From Blastomonas aquatica (GTDB lineage Bacteria > Pseudomonadota > Alphaproteobacteria > Sphingomonadales > Sphingomonadaceae), in contig NZ_BMGD01000002.1 of the NCBI RefSeq assembly GCF_014639875.1, positions 496,001-560,000 of the forward strand: DNA of 64,000 nucleotides. The letters are read 5' to 3'. The notes beneath the pieces were generated by a model. That model worked only from the letters and a program-made list of their open reading frames with translations, was not told where the DNA came from and did no database searches. The position numbers were made by a program, and so were the translations under genes. This document shows positions 60,501-64,000 of this stretch, in pieces; the first letter of the stretch is position 1, and each line of letters opens with the position of its first letter.

Positions 60501-61597
60501 GTCGTGGTCTCCGTTTTCGGGCTGGCATAGCGCAGCAGCGCGCCGATGCTGTCATGATCAAGCGCGAGACTGCATGCGCCGCGCGCCATCGACAGGAAGT
60601 TGGCGTCACCGCGATCGGTGCGCTCGACAAACGCTGTGCTGAACACGGCAGTCGACAGGCCCGAGAGTGCACCGATCCGGTAATCGTCATAGATCCCCTC
60701 GCGGCTGCGCGATACGCCGTGGCGGGTCATCTCGGCGCAGTAAAGATCGAGCAGCGTGTCCTCATGCGCGCGGCGCAATTCGGTGCCGATGCCGGTGCCG
60801 AGCAGATAACCCAGATCGCTGGTGCCGCCGCCGGTAACGCAGGTCTGCCAGTCGACCAACGCAATCGGCTCGGCGCCGCCCCGGATGTCAAACAGCATAT
60901 TGTCGAGCCGGAAATCGCCATGGGTGAGGCAACGGGTGCACGGCTGGAAGTTGAACCAGTATACCGCGTTTTCCGCCAGCGCCTCGCAGATGGCAAGATA
61001 TTCGGGCTCGATCTGCCCGGCATAGCGATCGCGGAAGACCGCCTGCGCGCCGGGATAGGCCTGGATGATCCAATCGCGGGCCTGTGCGTCGGGCTGGAGC
61101 CAGTCCTCGTCGAGCACGGGCAGACCGTCGGTCGAAGCGTGCAGCAATGCCGCCTGGCACACCGCCTGTTGCGCCTCAGCAAGCGTGCATGACGACAGCT
61201 GGTCGCCAGCCCGTGCCGGACCAAGATCCTCGAAGAGCAGGATGAAGTCGCTGCCGTTGTCGTCGATCAGTGCGGTGTAAACCTTGGGGACGCGGATCGC
61301 GACCAGCGGGGCGACCCGCGCATAGAAGTTCACTTCGCGCAGATAGAGCCGGAAATGCGCTGCGGTTGATCGGCTGGTGGCATCGCGCGAAGGCAGCTTG
61401 GCGGCGATCGAGGTGGGCGCGCCGGGTGCCGGGCGATCATATTCGAGCGCGATCCGAACCGTATCGCCCACCTGGCCGGTTCCGATCGAGGTCGTGGAGA
61501 AGCGCGTGATCCGTGCGCCGCCGAGCGCACCAGCGGCATCGAGCTGCGCCTGCAGCCACGCCTGGCTCAAATCTTCCGCCCGCGTCGGAAACGCCAT
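60494..61597 (-). CDS. APH-family phosphotransferase (kinase-like)
   Basis: The product has 367 residues from ATG 61597, 9 nt after GGAGG. Kinase-like motifs: DFILLFEDLGPARAGDQL (hinge), CLTHGDFRLDNMLFD (catalytic loop HGD-x-x-x-x-N) and IALVDWQTC (metal Asp). The family includes aminoglycoside and ecdysteroid kinase-like proteins. There is nothing to suggest antibiotic resistance. It overlaps the AttH-like gene, with which it probably works. Confidence 0.87.
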   Translation of the reverse strand: MAFPTRAEDLSQAWLQAQLDAAGALGGARITRFSTTSIGTGQVGDTVRIALEYDRPAPGAPTSIAAKLPSRDATSRSTAAHFRLYLREVNFYARVAPLVAIRVPKVYTALIDDNGSDFILLFEDLGPARAGDQLSSCTLAEAQQAVCQAALLHASTDGLPVLDEDWLQPDAQARDWIIQAYPGAQAVFRDRYAGQIEPEYLAICEALAENAVYWFNFQPCTRCLTHGDFRLDNMLFDIRGGAEPIALVDWQTCVTGGGTSDLGYLLGTGIGTELRRAHEDTLLDLYCAEMTRHGVSRSREGIYDDYRIGALSGLSTAVFSTAFVERTDRGDANFLSMARGACSLALDHDSIGALLRYASPKTETTTC

Positions 61598-61706
61598 GAT
61601 CTCCATCCTCCCCGCCGGGTCATGCCCGATCGTCATTTAATCGTATGATTAAACCTGTGGCGAGGGATTGCAATCGGTCAATTTTGGGAGGTGGACGAAG
61701 GGTGCG

Positions 61707-62186
61707 TCAGGCCAGTTCGCTGGCGAGCCGTGCCTGCATGTGGAGCACTGCGGGGCGCAACGCGGTTTCCTCGACAAAACCCAGCCGCTCGGCCTCGAGT
61801 GATTTTTCCAGCCGAACCAGCCGGTCGAGAAGGTGCTGGGTATCGCGTACCAGTCGCTGCGCTTCTGTCGGTAGTCGGACGACGACGAAGGGATCGCTTG
61901 AAGCGCATTTGCCCAGAGAGCGGCTTCGGCTGTGCAACTGATGCTGCGAAAGCTCGCCGGCGAAAAACGCCTTCTGATTGAGCAGCCAGGCAATCGAATG
62001 CATCAACCGGGTGGTGACGCGCAGCGATTCGCACGACATATCGATGCGGATCTCATCGTGCTTGGTGAGGCCCTGGTCTTCGGGGCTGAGCTCGAAATAG
62101 GACCGTGCCTCGTCAGCCAGCACCATCGCCTCAACGTACAGCGACTCGATCAGTTTGACGGTGAAGGGGTGCTGATGATGGGACAT
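61707..62186 (-). CDS. rcdA: DUF1465/RcdA-like cell-cycle adaptor
   Basis: The product has 159 residues from the Met giving MSHHQHPFTVKLIESLYVEAMVLADEARSYF, the typical DUF1465 start. In Caulobacter the family member RcdA is an adaptor that brings CtrA and other proteins to ClpXP. Three long helices follow, with IDMSCESLRVTTRLMHSIAWLLNQKAFFAGELS in the middle. The longer upstream extension in frame is not conserved-looking and is rejected. Two DUF465 genes are close by. Confidence 0.9.
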   Translation of the reverse strand: MSHHQHPFTVKLIESLYVEAMVLADEARSYFELSPEDQGLTKHDEIRIDMSCESLRVTTRLMHSIAWLLNQKAFFAGELSQHQLHSRSRSLGKCASSDPFVVVRLPTEAQRLVRDTQHLLDRLVRLEKSLEAERLGFVEETALRPAVLHMQARLASELA

Positions 62187-62330
62187 GCGCCATCCTTGCC
62201 AAAGTCCGCCGGTGCTGCACAGCCGGAACCTATGGTTAAGGCCGTGTAGATGCAGTTTGTGCCAGCCCGGAACAGGTGTGCGCCGGACAATTGCATATCG
62301 GCGAGAAAGCAACCGGGGTCCGGTAAAGCA

Positions 62331-62528
62331 TCAGGCGATGATATCGGGGATCAGATAATCTTCGAGCATCGCGATTTGGTCGCGCAGCATCAGTTTGCGC
62401 TTTTTCAGCCGCGCCAGTTGCAGCATGTCGGCGGTGCCTCCATTGCTCAACGATCCGATGGCGTGGTCCAGATCGCGGTGTTCGATGCGCAGCAGGACCA
62501 GCTTCTGCCGGACTTCTTCCTCTGTCAC
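62331..62528 (-). CDS. DUF465/YdcH-like small protein
   Basis: The product has 65 residues from a GTG start with AAGG upstream; a longer ATG start is possible but the extension is basic and low in complexity. The core LVLLRIEHRDLDHAIGSLSNGG ... LQLARLKKRKLMLRDQIAMLED matches DUF465, a helical hairpin with K-K-R/Q-K-L-x-L-x-D/E-x-I. Function is unknown. It is divergent from a second DUF465 gene 208 bp away. Confidence 0.85.
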   Translation of the reverse strand: MTEEEVRQKLVLLRIEHRDLDHAIGSLSNGGTADMLQLARLKKRKLMLRDQIAMLEDYLIPDIIA

Positions 62529-62736
62529 GCGCGACGCCTTTCCAGACCGGGGCCGGGCCGTGAACGCGGCCCGCGATTGCTTTTGCGCAGGCCGGACACC
62601 TGCCAACTGTCGCGGTTATGGAATGTTTCGCCGCATTGCAAGCGCACCTGTGCATAACATCAAAGACAGCCCATAAATTTTATGTTTAGATCACTCTCCC
62701 AAGATGAGAAGGGTCAATGAGTCGAAGGAGACATAG

Positions 62737-62895
62737 ATGTTGCAAGACAGTCATACGCAAGCCCTCAAGGCCAAGCATGCCGGTATTGAACGACTGATCC
62801 ACGACGAAGAAAGCAGGCCTGCGCCCGACGCCGCGCGGATCGCCAGGCTTAAGAAGCAGAAACTGCGTATCAAGGAAGAGATCAGCCTGCATTGA
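62737..62895 (+). CDS. DUF465/YdcH-like small protein (second copy)
   Basis: The 52-residue protein is too short for a standard length cutoff. GAAGGAG is 7-9 nt upstream of the ATG. It reads MLQDSHTQALKAKHAGIERL, then IARLKKQKLRIKEEISLH, the DUF465 pattern. It is shorter than its divergent neighbour and lacks that protein's N-terminal part. It is likely a small helical cytosolic protein. Confidence 0.9.
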   Translation: MLQDSHTQALKAKHAGIERLIHDEESRPAPDAARIARLKKQKLRIKEEISLH

Positions 62896-63028
62896 CGCAC
62901 TGATCTGAACTTCCGCGGACTGGGCGCATCCCGGACGCGATAATCCCAGCCCGGCGCGTCTGACGAGGGGTCAAATCGCGCGCCGGGCGATGGATTGAAC
63001 ATAAACGAAGCCTGCAAAAAACCCCTAG

Positions 63029-63051
63029 ACCGGCTTGAGCGACGAGCCGGT
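63029..63051 (-). terminator. Candidate terminator of the minus-strand secreted gene
   Basis: ACCGGCT (63029-63035) pairs with AGCCGGT (63045-63051). On the minus strand a T-run (TTTTTT) follows after about eight bases, further than usual. It lies in the 273-bp gene-free interval 62896-63168, which otherwise shows nothing recognisable. Confidence 0.5.
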
Positions 63052-63168
63052 TGGCGATCAACTCAGGTGCAATCCTCTTGAGCCCCGACCGCCAGCATTG
63101 CAGCCGAGCGCGGCTGCAGCATGACCGGGCAGGTTACCCACGCGTTGCCAGCCGCGATATGCCCGTGG

Positions 63169-63612
63169 TCAAATTCTCGAGGCGACGAAATTGGCGGCAA
63201 CTGGCCGAGGCCGAGCCTTTGCCAGGCAACTGATCGTCGACAGCCTCCCATCTTTGTCGCGAAAGATTTCGCAGCTCCCTGTCGCCGGAACGGCCCGGCC
63301 ATCGCGGAGAGTGACCTGCGATACCGTCATTTTGTCGCCCGTCATGGAGCCTGCGAATTGGCCCATTGAACCCCAGCTCCGTTGCATGAAGTCCAGTGTC
63401 GCGGTTGTTGTCCCTCGGCCAATCGTCACTGTGTCGCACAGAAGCAAGGTTGTATCAGCCCGAAATCTTGTCACTTTTTCGGGATACTGGCAGCGACCTT
63501 CGATGACGCTTTTGCCTTCGTCTTGAGCACCAACAGGTGCCGATACCCCGAACGCGACTGCGAGCACCGCCATCGCGGACCTCATCAAGGCTGCTGATCG
63601 TATGTCTGGCAT
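63169..63612 (-). CDS. Secreted hypothetical protein
   Basis: The product has 147 residues from the Met giving MPDIRSAALMRSAMAVLAVAFGVSAPVGAQ, a signal peptide; a far longer in-frame extension upstream is non-coding in character. Cysteines in EGRCQYPEK, LLLCDTVTIG, TGSCEIFRDK and TISCLAKARP suggest two disulfides. I do not recognise the family. It is divergent from ptsP. Confidence 0.75.
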   Translation of the reverse strand: MPDIRSAALMRSAMAVLAVAFGVSAPVGAQDEGKSVIEGRCQYPEKVTRFRADTTLLLCDTVTIGRGTTTATLDFMQRSWGSMGQFAGSMTGDKMTVSQVTLRDGRAVPATGSCEIFRDKDGRLSTISCLAKARPRPVAANFVASRI

Positions 63613-63772
63613 CTCGTGAATATGACGCGGAACGCGCGCGGGCTCAATAACTGAAATGCGATCGCTTCTGGACCCCCAGCGAGCGCCTGATTTGATGGCC
63701 GCCGCGCGATACCCCCAAACCGGTGCCAAGCGCCGATAGCCTCGCGCCAAAGTGCGTGCTAGACCTGCCATC

Positions 63773-64000
63773 ATGTCAGAAGCCCAGATCAACGCCACGC
63801 TTGCCGCCCGGACCATCCTGACCCGCCTGCATGACGTAATGGCCGCGCGCACCAATGCGCAGGCCAAGCTCAACCAGGTGGTCGACATCATCGGCGATTC
63901 GCTCAATAGCGAGGTGTGCTCGATCTATCTGCTGCGCGAAGGCGTGCTCGAACTGTTCGCCACCCGAGGCCTGAACCAAGAGGCGGTGCACGTCACCAAG
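63773..64000 (+). CDS. ptsP: PtsP (nitrogen-type PTS enzyme I with GAF domain), 5' part
   Basis: The first 76 codons lie in the window and the gene runs past its end. The N-terminal GAF domain is visible: ILTRLHDVMAARTNAQAKLNQVVDIIGDSLNSEVCSIYLLREGVLELFATRGLNQEAVHVTK, matching alphaproteobacterial EINtr. The full enzyme uses PEP to phosphorylate NPr in the nitrogen PTS, with regulatory roles. The PEP-utiliser domains are off the window. Confidence 0.9.
   Translation, partial: MSEAQINATLAARTILTRLHDVMAARTNAQAKLNQVVDIIGDSLNSEVCSIYLLREGVLELFATRGLNQEAVHVTK

Noticed and set aside
60494-61597. Aminoglycoside resistance kinase
   Set aside because: APH-fold proteins in this setting are diverse small-molecule kinases; nothing ties this one to an antibiotic.

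Overview
The window is a G+C-rich chromosomal segment that reads as a member of the Sphingomonadales (Alphaproteobacteria). The evidence is an RcdA/DUF1465 protein, L21 with a long Ala/Lys/Pro tail, GAF-type PtsP, many glycine-zipper and RcnB-like envelope proteins, a TonB-dependent receptor, and inverted-repeat elements of the type common in sphingomonads. No phage, integrase, insertion sequence, CRISPR array, rRNA or tRNA was recognised. Gene assignments rest on reading motifs by eye; no database search was run.

Layout. 0-2.8 kb: a secreted protein, two slightly less G+C-rich genes of unknown role (one DUF5063-like) and a SufE-like protein. 2.8-7.4 kb: an expanded phage-shock (Psp) locus. 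pspA, pspB and pspC are followed by five more small membrane/coiled-coil genes. A small membrane gene leads the operon, behind a textbook sigma-54 promoter facing pspF. 7.4-17.3 kb: a RoxA-like ribosomal oxygenase, an RluE-like pseudouridine synthase, an MDR oxidoreductase, envelope proteins, an MscS channel, cystathionine beta-lyase and a mercaptopyruvate sulfurtransferase. 17.5-24.4 kb: surE, an NlpD-like LysM/LytM protein, a K+ channel, secreted proteins and rplU-rpmA. 24.5-29.6 kb: a GNAT enzyme, then a ParA-like ATPase with a putative ribbon-helix-helix partner and a TPR/SPOR lipoprotein, divergent from a Sel1/SPOR protein. 29.7-38.1 kb: metabolic enzymes (2OG oxygenase, EVE, CsbD, a TPP enzyme, RppH, an esterase, a GH5 glycosidase). 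38.1-45.5 kb: bacterioferritin and Bfd, a DUF418 protein, then thioesterase, TetR, dienelactone hydrolase and a CIO-type cytochrome bd oxidase with a DUF2474 subunit. 45.5-56.2 kb: a Tat-exported class V PLP enzyme with a TonB receptor, PsiE, a purine salvage pair (phosphoribosyltransferase and adenine deaminase), GpmA, a P450 and an LLM monooxygenase. 56.2-64 kb: an RluA-type synthase, ArfB, fRMsr, a duplicated glycine-zipper protein, a kinase-like pair, RcdA, two DUF465 proteins and the start of ptsP.

Two signals stand out. First, the Psp locus carries a tandem family of PspB-like membrane anchors sharing a C-terminal motif (about V/L-E-R-I/V-x-T-D ... L-x-x-E/Q-I-E-x-L-R) whose end is also present on the tail of PspC. 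Second, copies of a 16-bp dyad of the form TAGACC-N4-GGTCTA lie before the thioesterase gene, on the -10 of an apparently leaderless tetR, before the dienelactone hydrolase gene and before cydAB. This suggests one electrophile- or quinone-type repressor controlling a 5-kb block that includes an alternative quinol oxidase.

Three families of intergenic inverted repeats (about 75, 82 and 150 bp) recur between genes, often just after stop codons.
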